Assembly: GCA_963693365.1 (NCBI GenBank)
Contig: CAVNZM010000003.1
Coordinates: forward strand, 13,082,001-13,146,000
Length of the DNA: 64,000 bases
Direction: 5' to 3'
Source of the DNA: Amoebidium appalachense
Taxonomy: Eukaryota > Ichthyosporea
Part shown: piece after piece, positions 10,649 to 56,779 of the stretch
Position numbering within the stretch: the first letter of the stretch is position 1
Layout of the letters: each line of letters starts with the position of its first letter
Made by a program: the position numbers and the translations under genes
The notes under the pieces: generated by a model
Told to the model about the DNA's origin: nothing
The model's database searches: none
Seen by the model: only the letters and a program-made list of their open reading frames with translations

Positions 10649-10682
10649 TGTATCCAGGCCGTCTTTTTTTCAGAGGGCCGTG
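10649..10682. repeat. Right 34-bp terminal inverted repeat of P-like element
   Basis: Perfect inverted match to 6927-6960, followed by target duplication CGTAGGC at 10683-10689. Confidence 0.9.
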
Positions 10683-10689
10683 CGTAGGC

Positions 10690-11460
10690 CCACGGCCATC
10701 TAGAAACACCAGCCACATTCCACTGATATTACCATCTGAGACCTTTTCTACGTTAGACGAAAGTATGTTGCCTCTTCTTGATTGGTACACAGTGTAATCG
10801 AGATTTTGAGCGGTGCAAAAATGATATTCCTCAAAGACTTTTCTTAGGACTACTAAAGAGTGTTAAAAAGTAGTAACATCATCACAAACTTGTATTTTAG
10901 CATGATTGTAGCATTTTAATGTAATAAAGTTATATAAAAATGCTATGACTAACGTTTTTGTCATCAATGAAGGACACAAGTGAGCCAGAATAGAGGAATC
11001 TTGATCAATTTTTTGCTACTTTAGTAAATTGATGTACGATTGGATTATCTTGATGTCATTGTGCAGTGGACCAGTCGGATGTCGGGCAGATCTGAAAACT
11101 AACTTCTGTTTGATTGGTTCGGGTGTGGGACCGTTCGTTCGATTGGAAGATCTCAAACGTCTCTAACGTCGAGAAAATCTGCCATGCACGTCTGCACAAT
11201 TTGACACGTTACCCAAAGGGCTTGAGTCGAGCTCACATTCGTGGCACCGCGATCCGAGTGACGAAAATCAAATCGCGATATACATATCGGGCGAGCTTCG
11301 CCTCGCTCATTGGTGTATAGCACACACACACGAGCGCGTTGTGCAGGTGTGTGCGACCTGCGTGCAGTGACTTTCAGGCGTGTGCAACTGCGTGCAGTGA
11401 CTTTCACAGTACGGCGTTAGCGCCTATTTGATGTTACTGTCTGTCACAGTTGGCCCACGT
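10690..11460. other. Intergenic AT-rich region
   Basis: No gene seen. TTTGATTGGTTCGG at about 11108 is a CCAAT-type motif. A GTGCAACTGCGTGCAGTGAC-type sequence is duplicated at about 11350-11405, just upstream of the giant gene, and may belong to its promoter. Confidence 0.4.
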
Positions 11461-11469
11461 CACGTGAGG

Positions 11470-46350
<34,881 letters not shown>

Positions 46351-46355
46351 ACAAA

Positions 46356-46624
46356 GGGGGGTTGATGGACGGCTTCACGCTAGCCCCAACCCGCACACTA
46401 CTGAGCTCTAGTGTGTCTACTTACATCGGCAGTGATGCCAGCTAAGTGTTGTTGTTGATGGCACAAGAGCCCCGCTACTTTATATACCCTGGCTGCTACC
46501 CACTACGTTGACAAATCTGTCTTGGCTAACACCGTACATCTACCCATTTTATCTATTAATTCCTGGATGTTGGGCATCGGCCACTGTTTCTTCACGGTCA
46601 CCTGATTTAATTTTCGTAGGTCTG
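46356..46624 (-). mobile_element. Ty3/gypsy RT segment joined to LTR-like sequence
   Basis: On the minus strand from 46634 the frame reads FISDLRKLNQVTVKKQWPMP then NIQELIDKMGRCTVLAKTDLST, the start of a gypsy reverse transcriptase palm. It stops at the junction with sequence carrying TATATAAAGTAG and CACACTAGAGCTC, which may be LTR or another element. The same chimeric junction is duplicated at 52366-52573. Confidence 0.7.
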
Positions 46625-46634
46625 ATATAAATTG

Positions 46635-46829
46635 GGGTTTACGCTGTTTACTCGAGGCAAAGAGAACCAGTCTCAGGTATGGGGGGGGGGGGGTTTGCTC
46701 GGAATATCCCCTCAGCGGTATATCATGATCACGTACATAGATGTCGGGTGGTGACTATATATCAGGGTTTACTTTCTCTACGAGACACCATAAAGACTAC
46801 AAGGAGAAATCAATTAGTTGGGGTTCCCC

Positions 46830-46874
<45 letters not shown>

Positions 46875-46906
46875 GGGCTCCCCTCGGGACACTCGGTATC
46901 AGCTGG

Positions 46907-46957
<51 letters not shown>

Positions 46958-49254
46958 TGTGTGTGTGTGCGCGTGCGCTATAATTTTGTAGTGATGTGTT
47001 TCTCAAGCCAATCAATACATCTAATAAACAGGTCGTAGTTACGCGTGTTTAGTATAAAATCAAGGATGTTGTAATTTACAGGTAGGCTATCTTTCTGGGT
47101 GTCTGTTGTGAATGTGACGTGTGTGTGTTGCGGTATTATGTGGTCTATCAAACTACATTTGGCGATACATGACCGGTTAAACTGGTGTGTGTGTGTGTTG
47201 TTTGGGCATGCAAATGATGCCACCTTATACTTATTAGATCTCCACTGTATAGCACGTGTACAGTAAAAGCGTGGTAATTGATCAATAATACCATCAGCTA
47301 GAGAAAGACCAGTTCTACAGGAAGGTAATATGTATTTAGGTGTTATACACTTGCGAGTGCCATATTTGGCAATATGGTTGAGGCGGTCAGTATATATAAA
47401 ACGAGACATAAGGCTTAGTTTTTCAAGGTGTATGCTTTCATCGGGTCTAGTGTCGTGTGGTATCTTTTTCCATTTGTTATATTGCGTGATTATCTTGTGA
47501 TTGTGTACATGTTTAATAAGTAAGTGGCAGTCCAAAGTCACACACACACTATTGCGGGGGTTTATTTGTATTTGTGCCCAGGGGAGAAGGGGAGAGAGAG
47601 GGGAGGAAAGAGGGGAGAGGTGAGGAGGGGACAGGTCGGATAGAGAAGAGAGGGTGGGAGGGCAAATACTTCTTTAAGCGGCTTATGTGCTTATTGAATT
47701 TCAGCGCGAGATAGGATACTCTAGCAGCTATTGGGACCAGACCATATATCGAGAGCGTTACAGGCCCAGGTTTACAACAGTTGTTAGATAGAAAGGAGGC
47801 AACTTCTGCTTCAAGGAAATTTGCCAAGGGTTTAAGCGCTCTAGTTCTCTCTTTCTTGATCCAAGCGGCGAGAAGGGGTAAACCATATTCACATGCCGGG
47901 AAGACAAAAGTGCGAATAAATGTAAGTCTACTAGAAGGATGGAGGGGTGTGTCTTTAAAAATATTAGCCGAGAAGAAAGCTAACCGCTTACGAGCCAACT
48001 CTACCCTCTTTTCGACCATATGGGGAAACATAACACCAACAGAATCAACCGGAACACCAAGATATTTGTATTCTGGAACTATAGGTACAGGTTTAGATGA
48101 TAATGTAAATGTGTGTAAATTGTTAGCTATATCAGGTACAAGAACACCACATTTGTCTATGTTAAGGATCATAAGGTTTGCCTTGCACCACTCTGACACT
48201 ACATCGAACAATCTTTGCAGGCGTCTAGGGGTACGGGCAAGGAGGGACAGATCATCAGCATAGAGAAGTGCAGGCGGAAAGTTATTAATAGGGTAATCGT
48301 TTTCGGCGTAAATCTTGACAGCCAAATCATCTATAAATAGGTTAAACAAAAAGGGGCTAAGCAATGAACCCTGCAAGAGACCTCTAGTACGAGCAAAACC
48401 ATATGAAAGATGCCCATTAACCACAGCTCTACCATAGGTTTGAGACAAGAGTGCTTCTAACAGAACACCAATGCAGTGTGGTACACCCCGTGCAGCAAGC
48501 TTTTCCCATAGGAGACCAGGGGAGACAGAATCGTAAGCAGTTTTCCAATCAATAAAGCCAACATATTGTGCACCAACTTGCATAGAATCGTGCAGTGCCA
48601 TTATTTGAACATAACATGAATTGTTTTTACGAAAAGCGGATTGGCATGGGTGTATGTGAAGAATAGATTGAAACCTAGGGTGATGTGCAAATAACCTAAG
48701 TAAGCAAGCTTCAAAGAATCTACGAACAACCTGGGTTAGTGTAATGGGGCGAAAGGATGATATGGGGCCCTCAGAGTCCTTCTTAACTATGGGGATCACT
48801 AAGGTATCTAACCAAGATGACGGGACATGTCCACATTTAACACACCAAGAAAAGAGAGAGCTTAACATGATAGTAAGATCAGGTTTAATAGCACGATCAC
48901 TTTCCTTTTGTGGGTAGGAGGGAACAAGGATTTTAAGAAACCCAGCAGGGAGTCCATCAGGTCCACAAGACTTACTAGAGCTATAACTAGATATCACAGA
49001 CCATATGGCATCGGGACTGAAAAAGGGGAGGATCGATTCTATGGGGATAGATGGGTCTACAGGCCACACAATAGGTTTCTGAGCGGGGGTCCTATCTTTA
49101 AACAGTTCCGAGAAATACTTATCAGAGTCTATGAGGGGGTCTCCAGTGGTATCACCAATAATACGAGCAGGGGGGCCAAATCGATTCATACTAGCAAGCC
49201 GGCGCAAGCTTTCCTTTTGAGACAGGGGTTCACCTAGTCTAGCGGGAGTGGTGA
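46635..49254 (-). mobile_element. LINE retrotransposon, 5' truncated, inserted in gypsy RT
   Basis: Flanked by a 10-bp target duplication ATATAAATTG (46625-46634 and 49255-49264). The minus-strand body encodes a LINE reverse transcriptase; its 3' region has a (CA)n stretch, an A-run and a terminal GCGTAAACCCC shared with two other copies in this window. Confidence 0.85.
46978..49250 (-). pseudogene. LINE reverse transcriptase and C-terminal region, frameshifted
   Basis: The frame from 49250 to 47549 contains FIDWKTAYDSV, RTRGLLQGSLLSPFLFNLFI and the catalytic YADDLSLLAR, then a thumb and C-terminal extension. A frameshift near 47548 (one extra C relative to the copy at 52790) separates the final 190 residues (47547-46978: CHLLIKHVHNHKIITQYNKW and more). 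The endonuclease is missing because of 5' truncation. Confidence 0.85.
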
Positions 49255-50030
49255 ATATAAATTGCCTATCACCATTGGATTTCTTTATCCGAAAAATTGG
49301 GTGACACCATGCTGACAGTGTTGGTTCTATTTGTCCTTTCCTGACCATTTTCTCTGCGATTTTCTTTGCCGCCTCCTCTTTGATTTGTTCTAAACGCCAT
49401 TGTTTTATATACACCGGTGGAGATAGTTGCCGCCTCCTCTTTGATTTGTTCTAAACGCCATTGTTTTATATACACCGGTGGACTGTCTCCAGTGTCGATC
49501 TCTATCTCAAAGCCTTTTATCTGACTAAACTCATCTGGGTCACCTGAAACGAAGCAGGTAGCATGTTTCTCAAGTAATTCTTCTACCTTAACGTGAATTC
49601 TAGGGGGAACCAATGACCAATCGAAACCTGCCGGAATCGATGCGCTGGGGGTTGGTGTCTGCTTTTGTGTATCACCTAAACCCGTTGGAATTTCATGCTG
49701 ATCGCCAATGCTCTCCCCCGAGATACCTACAGCATGGACGACTTCACCACCCACTGAGACAAGATTCAGTGGTACTTGTATTAACATTCTGGTAAGTGCG
49801 CTCCCACACACCTTGAATGCAAGACAGAGATTGGCGAGCTCATTCTCTTGCACCCCTGTATGTGTTCCTAAAAAATGCCTTAGCACGTGCTATCCTATCA
49901 GGATTTTCAGTGGTCAGCGCGTTTGGTTCATCTATCTTCTGTTTGCTTAATTTGTCTAAGCGATCTTTGACCTCGACAGAATAAATGATATCGTATTTAG
50001 ATATTATAGGCTGGAACCATCCGATCACAC
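49255..50030 (-). pseudogene. Ty3/gypsy polyprotein: linker and RT N-terminus
   Basis: Minus strand: VPPRIHVKVEELLEKHATCF..GFEIEIDTGDSPPVYIKQWR..IAEKMVRKGQIEPTLSAWCH, PIFRIKKSNGDRQFI, the classic entry to a gypsy RT. A 61-bp tandem duplication (from 49368 and 49429) breaks the frame. The RT resumes beyond the LINE insertion at 46634. Confidence 0.8.
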
Positions 50031-50352
50031 GAGGAAAGTGACATCCACATCATGGTGGTTATTAACAATAATCTGCATGGTGTTATTCTTTTCGATCTCA
50101 CAAACAAGAGGCATCAATACAGAAGAAAAATGTATGGTGGGGGACTTATCTGGATTCTCCGCTGGCCAGAAGTAACCGATAGTGCCGGGCGCTGGATGAT
50201 TTTTGATAAACGCCCATTGTCTCCGATCAGAATGCGCAGGAATCCCCTTTTGCTCTGCTGACACCGTCACCGCACACAATGAATAAGAAGAAGGACCCAT
50301 CTGTGCTGGAATATCCTCTCCCCCAACCGTGGTTAGTGAGTGTTTTTCATGG

Positions 50353-50620
50353 TTAATGGTTTCTATATACTGTTTTGCAAAGTCTTTTGCCAAGTATTGC
50401 ATCGTGCCGAACATTTTCTAATACTAAAAATGGCCAGTAATACATTGTATTTTCAAGGAACAAAGGGATAACACACTTGCCAAGCACATGCAGTGAATCA
50501 TTTTGTTTAACAGAGCCCACACGTGTGTTTGTTTGTCTTAGTGTCAACACGTTTTTGTGCCATAGGCTATATACTGCTGCGCTTATTAACAATGAGAAGC
50601 ACCACTGTCACAAAGTGTTT
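50353..50620 (-). pseudogene. Ty3/gypsy aspartic protease, broken
   Basis: CDSGASHC (Asp codon at 50607-50609) is the retropepsin active-site motif, followed after a frame break by LISAAVYSLWHK and later FLENTMYYWPFLVLENVRHD, AILGKDF, the conserved I-L-G-x-D flap end, split over two frames. Confidence 0.7.
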
Positions 50621-50879
50621 TGTAATGTGTGCCATCAATGTGAACATCAACATACATGTGTGGGTCGGGGTCATGCGATACAATGGGGGAAACATCAATG
50701 CAATGCACTTTGCGTGGTGTATGATACATGCAATCGTAAGGGGGAGTAGAGTCGGGAGATTGAACATAGGAATGCTTTCTTTTATTGTCAACCTGCCCAT
50801 CGACACTAGCGGGAACTGCCCTACTATCAGCTCCCGTGCATTCCTATTTTGCCTGGCTACCACAACCAGCACCTGCTAC

Positions 50880-52031
50880 CCCATCATTGCATCCCTTTCT
50901 GCTAGGGCAAGCATAAGCCCTATGTTCTACAGAACCACACACCCAACAGCCTGTGTACTTTTTCTTAACCTGTTAGTCTTGCGGCTTTGTAATCCTACCA
51001 TTTTCTCTAGTGCCATGCAGTCCTCCACGACCACCAAAACCTCCACGTCCCGCCCGCCCACGCCCACCAAACCCACCACACGCGGCCCCCGCCCACTTAA
51101 TAAGAACCAAAACTAGCAACATCACCTGGATCTATAGCATTGGAAGAGGGAGCCTGGGCCGGAGCTGGTGTCTGTGCAGGTTTTGAACCACGGGCGAGTG
51201 GAACATAGCGAAGGGCGTTAGCAGTGACGTCCATTTCATAACGAGCAATGCTAGCATCTATAACCTTAGCTAACGTTTCACCCTGAGCAGCTGCACGAAC
51301 GTCTGGATAGTTATGGAGAGATGCCTGCCATTGATAAATCTTAGTCGACTCGTTTTGATCTCCACGTGCACAGAACGAAAGAGTTTTCAGGAATTTGGTT
51401 TTCCATGTACGAGGGTTACCAAGTTGATGATTGTATACGTTGGGGTTGTAATAATATGTGCATAGCATGAAAGTTGACGGTATGCTGTAAGGAATTCGTT
51501 TAAGGATGTATATGAAGACAAATCCATCTGCTCCAGCGGTTCATATGCTTCGTCGATGATCAAGGTTCTCAGTGCCCGAAATTTAGGTGCAGTAGTGTAT
51601 GCAACAGAAGGAGGATGGTTATTATTAGCCTTGTGGTTACCATTATTGTTATGGTCGTCTCCATCTTCATTTCCGTCGCCGCCAGCGCCACACATGCCAT
51701 CTATGCCACCTTTGAGTGGGCCTGGTAGATCGTTTTGATTGGTCGAGTCCGCAATGCTCCGCATCATCATTGGAATGTGCACGTGAGTCATTGTCATTGT
51801 ACTCCTATGGGGCCAAAGTAGTTGGTTTTCGTCGTCACTAGAATTGGCGTGTTTTCTTGCAGGTATAACACGTTTGAGAGGCCAAACAGGCGGAGTGTAA
51901 ATGTGGACATGTGTATTGCAAATAATTTTTTTAACAACGCAGGATATATAGTAATGTATCATGTAGTGTCCGACTGGTGTAGTGTGGAATGTGCTCGCGC
52001 ATACCACAATAAAAGGATGCGTTGCAACCAT
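50880..52031 (-). pseudogene. Ty3/gypsy gag with CCHC zinc knuckle, broken
   Basis: The zinc knuckle CWVCGSVEHRAYAC (C-x2-C-x4-H-x4-C) is encoded at 50907-50948, preceded by an Arg/Gly-rich stretch. Further upstream lies RTWKTKFLKTLSFCARGDQN..WQASLHNYPDVRAAAQGETL, gag capsid-like. The part upstream of about 51420 is in another frame (to 52031), with Asn/Gly/Asp-rich sequence. Stops and frame changes show it is inactive. Confidence 0.65.
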
Positions 52032-52365
52032 GATGACGGCGGGAGGGAGAAGCGAGTCGGCCAGCAGCGAAGCAGCTTCAAACGTAGCAATTTGGACAAT
52101 AATGCTTCAGTAAATCCATGTCGAGGTAGGTAATAAAATGGGATGTAGGCAATGAAAAAAATAATGAATTCAAAGCTGGCTGCGTGTATGGTTAGATGCA
52201 ACAGCACGTTGCGCACTTTGGGACCTGCCAAAGCCATTCCGGCCTGTGTTGGAGTAGAATGGTATGCACCTCCACCAGTGTTGAATCGTCACTGGAATGG
52301 TATGCACCTCCACCAGTGTTGTATCGTCACTATGTGCTGTGTAGCTGCGTACGTGTTTGATAATG

Positions 52366-52573
52366 ATGAAGGGGGGTTGATGGACGGCTTCTAGCTAGCC
52401 CCAACCCGCACACTACAGAGCTCTAGTGTGTCTACTTACATCGGCAGTGTTGCCAGCTAAGTGTTGTTGTTGATGGCACAAGAGCCCCCCTACTTTATAT
52501 ACCCTGGCTGCTACCCACTACGTTGACAAATCTGTCTTGGCTAACACCGTACATCTACCCATTTTATCTATTA
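52366..52573. repeat. Second copy of the gypsy-RT/LTR-like junction
   Basis: GGGGTTGATGGACGGCTTC...TTTATCTATTA matches 46360-46555 with few changes, same orientation, and includes the same break between gypsy RT and the TATATAAAGTAG segment. It therefore arose by duplication, not by a second independent truncation. Confidence 0.8.
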
Positions 52574-53370
52574 AAACCTGGGCCTGTAACGCTCTCGATA
52601 TATGGTCTGGTCCCAATAGCTGCTAGAGTATCCCATCTCGCGCTGAAATTCAATAAGCACATAAGCCGCTTAAAGAAGTATTTGCCCTCCCTCCCTCTTT
52701 TCTCTATCCGACCTGTCCCGTCCTCACCTTTCCCCTCTTTCCTTCCCTCTCTCTCTCCTTCTCCCCTGGGCACAAATACAAATAAACCCCGCAGAAGTGT
52801 GTGTGTGACTTTGGACTGCCACTTACTTATTAAACATGTACACAATCACAAGATAATCACGCAATATAACAAATGGAAAAAGATACCACACGACACTAGA
52901 CCCGATGAAAGCATACACCTTGAAAAACTAAGCCTTATGTCTCGTTTTATATATACTGACCGCCTCAACCATATTGCCAAATATGGCACTCGCAAATGTA
53001 TAACACCTAAATACACATTACCTTCCTGTAGAACTGGTCTTTCTCTGGTTGATGGTATTATTGATCAATTACCACGCTTTTACTGTACACGTGCTATACA
53101 GTGGAGATCTAATCTGTATAAGGTGGCATCGTTTGCATGCCCAAAAAACACACACACACACCAGTTTAAACGGTCATGTATCGCCAAATGTAGTTTGATA
53201 GACCACATAATACCACAACACACACACGTCACATTCACAACAGACACCCAGAAAGATAGCCTACCTGTAAATTACAACATCCTTGATTTTATACTAAACA
53301 CGCGTAACTACCACCTGTTTATTAGATGTATTGATTGGCTTGAGAAACACATCATTACAAAATTCTAGCG

Positions 53371-53447
<77 letters not shown>

Positions 53448-53477
53448 AGCTGATACCGAGTGTCCCAGGGGAGCCCC

Positions 53478-53508
<31 letters not shown>

Positions 53509-53711
53509 AAAAAAAAAAAAAACGGGGAACCCCAACTAATTGATTTTTCTTAGTCTTTATGGTGTCTCGTAGAGAATTGAAACCCTGATATATAGTCATC
53601 ACCCGACATCTATGTATGTGATCATGATATACCGCTGAGGGGATATTCCGAGCAAAACCCCCCATACCTGAGACTGGTCTCTCTTTGCCTCGAGTAAACA
53701 GCGTAAACCCC
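52574..53711 (+). mobile_element. LINE copy 2, 3' part with intact C-terminal frame
   Basis: Plus-strand frame to 53368 encodes GPVTLSIYGLVPIAARVSHL and the full C-terminal region without the frameshift of the first copy. The 3' UTR has (CA)n 53374-53445, C-run then A-run 53475-53522, and ends GCGTAAACCCC at 53711. Confidence 0.85.
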
Positions 53712-53712
53712 C

Positions 53713-53917
53713 TATTATGTTAAGCTCTCTCTTTTCTTGGTGTGTTAAATGTGGACATGTCCCGACATCTTGGTTAGATACCTTAGTGATCCCCATAGTT
53801 AAGAAGGATTCTGAGTTTGGCCCCATATCATCTTTTCGTCCCATCACAATAACACAGGTTGTTCGTAGATTCTTTGAGGCTTGCTTACTTAGGTTATTTG
53901 CGCATAACCCTAGGTTT
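53713..53917 (+). mobile_element. LINE copy 3, internal RT fragment cut by DIRS element
   Basis: Encodes MLSSLFSWCVKCGHVPTSWL then DTLVIPIVKKDSEFGPISSF, homologous to the first LINE. It stops at ACCCTAGGTT where the DIRS 5' repeat begins at 53918. Confidence 0.8.
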
Positions 53918-54082
53918 GGTTTTATTTGTGGAATTTATTGACATTAATATTTTTCTGGGTAAACACGTAGGATGGGTGTTCGGTATCGACATAACCATGT
54001 AGGCTTTGTTTCGTGTTTTAGCAGTTCGCGGTTGGCTGCCCGCACACGGGCACTATTAGCCAATCAAAACGTCAGATTCCAC

Positions 54083-54180
54083 ATATCACTAGACCGGTTT
54101 TGATTGGCGCGGATCAGATTTCACATATCACTAGATCGATTTTGATTGGCTCGGATTGGTAGGCTTAGGTATATAAGCAC
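54083..54180 (+). promoter_or_regulatory. DIRS promoter: duplicated CCAAT unit plus TATA box
   Basis: Two 42-bp units CACATATCACTAGAYCGRTTTTGATTGGC-type at about 54080 and 54119, then GGTATATAAGCACGAC at 54168. The same arrangement in the other copy is at about 62770-62880 (minus strand). Confidence 0.6.
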
Positions 54181-54293
54181 GACAGCTTTTAGCAGATCAG
54201 CAAGCAACAAACACATCTTCTGTGTTGAGCACCTACAGCCCTTACAGCTATATTTTCTTTTCATTCTCCCTATCTTTCCCTACGCCGGTCAGC

Positions 54294-55464
54294 ATGCCGC
54301 CGAACAAGCGCCAGGCCTCAGCCACCGCCCCTGCCGCGGCACCTAAGCGCCTGACCCGCAGCGACCTCCGCAACAGGCTGCCCAACGCTCCCGCGGGCAC
54401 TGACGCGCCTTCGAAGGCCAATACCACCACGGACCCTCCGGCTACTCTCCCCTCTACCCCTGAAGTCCCTCCTCAGGCCCCGCCGTCCCCGACGGTGACT
54501 TCTCAGGACGCCGTCCTTGCCGCCCTCACCGCCCTCAGCACCCAGATGGCCGGCGTCCTGGCTGCTCTCACCAACCGCGACCCTCCCGCGCCCCCAGCCG
54601 CGCCCTCCGCACCTGGGGTGGTTTCCCCGGGGCTGCATCTCGGCCCTGACCTGGACCTACCTGCCCTGCCCGTGCCCCCCATCACAGGTGAGAACACTGG
54701 CAACATTCAGCCAGGCACACTGCCGCTTCCCCCCGCGGATGTGCTGGCAGATTTGCGCGCCAATCGCTTCGTCGACCTGTATAAGTTCACCCCCGCAGCC
54801 CTCCTGGCCCCATCCAAGAAAGGTCAGCAGCTGCGCATGGCCGACGACGGCAGCATCGAGACTTTTCGCAATGACAAACCCGTTCCCCTGCGTTCCCTCG
54901 TCATTTGGATCCAAGCTTGGGCCCATTACATGGCCGCCAAGAACCACCTCGACCTCCCCACGGACAAGGACGTACTTTGGACTCAGCACATCACTCGCCT
55001 CAGCACGCGATACCCGTGGGCCCAGATCCACAACTACGACGTGTACGCCCGTACGTACATACAGTTGCCCACCAGCAGGGTCGGGCTCCGATCGAGTGTC
55101 CCAACCTGCTCGCCCAACTCCACCAGGATCTCCTCCTGCCACCCACTCCGCCCACCCCGGACGCATGCCAGCGCAGTGGCTTCCCCGACCACCCCAGCTC
55201 GGCCTGTCCCATGTACCCCAAGCCCGGCTGTGGGCTTGATGGCTTCTAGCTGCCCCACAAGCCCGGCGGGGGACAAGCCCCCAACCGCCCTGGCCCGCAA
55301 CCCGGCCTGGCAAAACCGGCCCGACCCGTGGATCTACCCGCAACGCACTGCAGGATTTCCACATTAACGGCCGGTCCTGCGCTAAGCAGCCCTGCCCCTT
55401 CTCCCACGTGTGCCCGCTCTGCTCTGGCACACACCCCCGCAAAGACTGCAAGCACAATGCCTAG
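54294..55464 (+). pseudogene. DIRS-type gag, frameshifted
   Basis: ATG at 54294 (MPPNKRQASATAPAAAPKRL). The conserved middle is FVDLYKFTPAALLAPSKKGQ..WIQAWAHYMAAKNHLDLPTD..RYPWAQIHNYDVYARTY, typical of DIRS-type gag. After about 55060 the frame decays. A Cys/His C-terminus, CAKQPCPFSHVCPLCSGTHP then RKDC, is in another frame ending at TAG 55462-55464, so at least one frameshift separates the two. Confidence 0.7.
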
Positions 55465-55469
55465 TCTAC

Positions 55470-56770
55470 GCGCACACCCACACACACAGATAGAACATAG
55501 GGGCTAGGAGCTAGGATACACGGGTAGTACAGGGAAACGGAGCTCGGGAGAACGGGCCACTAGGGCTGAGTACAAATTTTCGCAGGCCAATTACGGCGCC
55601 CGCGCGCGCCAAGAATAAATGTCCCTACAAAAAGACGTTATTCTGGCCACTGCACATAATTTATCTCCCCCCCCATCCCACGAGCCTCCCCCCCTTACAC
55701 TCACTTAGCACTCCCTCCCCCCCTTCTTCTAACTCTGTGTCCGCCCGCACCCCCGGCCCGCATGCTCGGGCATCCCCTGCATAGGGCCCCGATGCCCTCC
55801 CTGCAACCCTCCCTCGGGCCCAGCTGCCCTACTCTAACCCCCCGGGGCCCTGCTGCCCCCCCCTGCAAGGAAAGTGCTGACTTACGGCAAAAGTCCCTAC
55901 TATTCTCGCCTGACTAGCAGAGTGTACACACTACAACTAACACGTACCTGGGCACACATGCATATGAATCATTATGAGAGTATACGTGGGTGATCAGGCC
56001 ACTAAACTAACAGACATAAACACGTGCAGAGTGGTGCTGGGCAATGCACGATGCCACAGCACTAACAGAGAGGGTAGTGTGGAGAGGTAGAAACACAGTT
56101 GCATGTTCTGTCAATCTACGTCTAATTTATTATGCTCGATTCTCACCTATTTATCTGCCGCAGGCAGATTCCATGAATACAGATCTATCAAAAGGTATTT
56201 GCGCATCTGATTGGCAAATACTTTGAATACTATAAATCCGACCAATCATATAACGACACGTATATGAACGGAAATCAAACTGCATTCCCCTCATACGGTC
56301 CAACCGCAGACAAAACACCCGACTACACGGAAAACATGAAAAGCATGCACAACAATCGTCGGATGCGTGCTTTCCTCTCGCTATCGCCAATAGCTAAACA
56401 AACTATGAATACCACACGTGCCTAATGAATAACAGAGGGCAAACAAGAGCATGCCGGACATGCTTATGAAAAAAAGGGAGATAAAGCACAAATAAACGAT
56501 CGTACCTATTAGTAACTATGTATGCTATGTGCTCGTGCAACCTGTGTAAAACAAAGATGTGCAACTAATGAAGAATCGTGCTGTGCACGTGCGTGCGAAA
56601 TGCATATGCCAACTCGTGCACTATTGTTGTATATTCTGGCACACCCCTTACAACATTAGGGCACGAAATACTGCAACACAAAATTTAGCGAATAAATGTG
56701 CACCAATAGAAATTAACGAATAAATATTAACGAAAACACAATCACCCGCACCCCTTGTTGCATAGCCACG
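55470..56770. other. Unassigned region, possibly containing copia LTR remnants
   Basis: No gene recognised. It lies 3' of the minus-strand copia RNase H. On the minus strand, GATTGGTCGGATTTATAGTA (about 56229-56250) looks like a CCAAT/TATA pair, compatible with an LTR promoter, but LTR ends were not identified. Confidence 0.3.
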
Positions 56771-56779
56771 AATATTCGC

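Larger units (their letters stand above)
6927..10682 (-). mobile_element. P-element-like DNA transposon, complete ends
   Basis: The 3,756-bp element is bounded by 34-bp terminal inverted repeats (6927-6960 and 10649-10682) beginning CACGGCCCTCTGAAAAAAAG, that is, CA at the outer ends. It has 22-bp subterminal inverted repeats (6984-7005 and 10594-10615, one mismatch; GAATCCAGTGGATCGAGATA on the right). CGTAGGC flanks both sides. The internal minus-strand gene has an N-terminal THAP domain and a P-type transposase C-terminus. CA termini, subterminal repeats and a 7-8 bp target duplication are typical of the P superfamily. The element lost most of its transposase core, so it is probably non-autonomous. 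Confidence 0.88.
53918..55464 (+). mobile_element. DIRS-type element, 5' repeat (A1) and gag, truncated
   Basis: Begins GGTTTTATTTGTGGAAT, identical to the start of the A2 repeat of the right-edge element (63031 minus strand). A1 contains a 42-bp promoter repeat and TATA box, then gag. No RT follows; the copy is cut after gag. Confidence 0.75.

Noticed and set aside
52568-53718. CTATTA on both sides of LINE copy 2 as a target duplication
   Set aside because: The outer flanks do not rejoin into gypsy sequence (the 3' side is LINE sequence), so the 6-base match may be chance or recombination microhomology.
54318-55485. Several minus-strand open frames over the DIRS gag
   Set aside because: Antisense shadows of a GC-rich coding region; the plus strand has the gag motifs.
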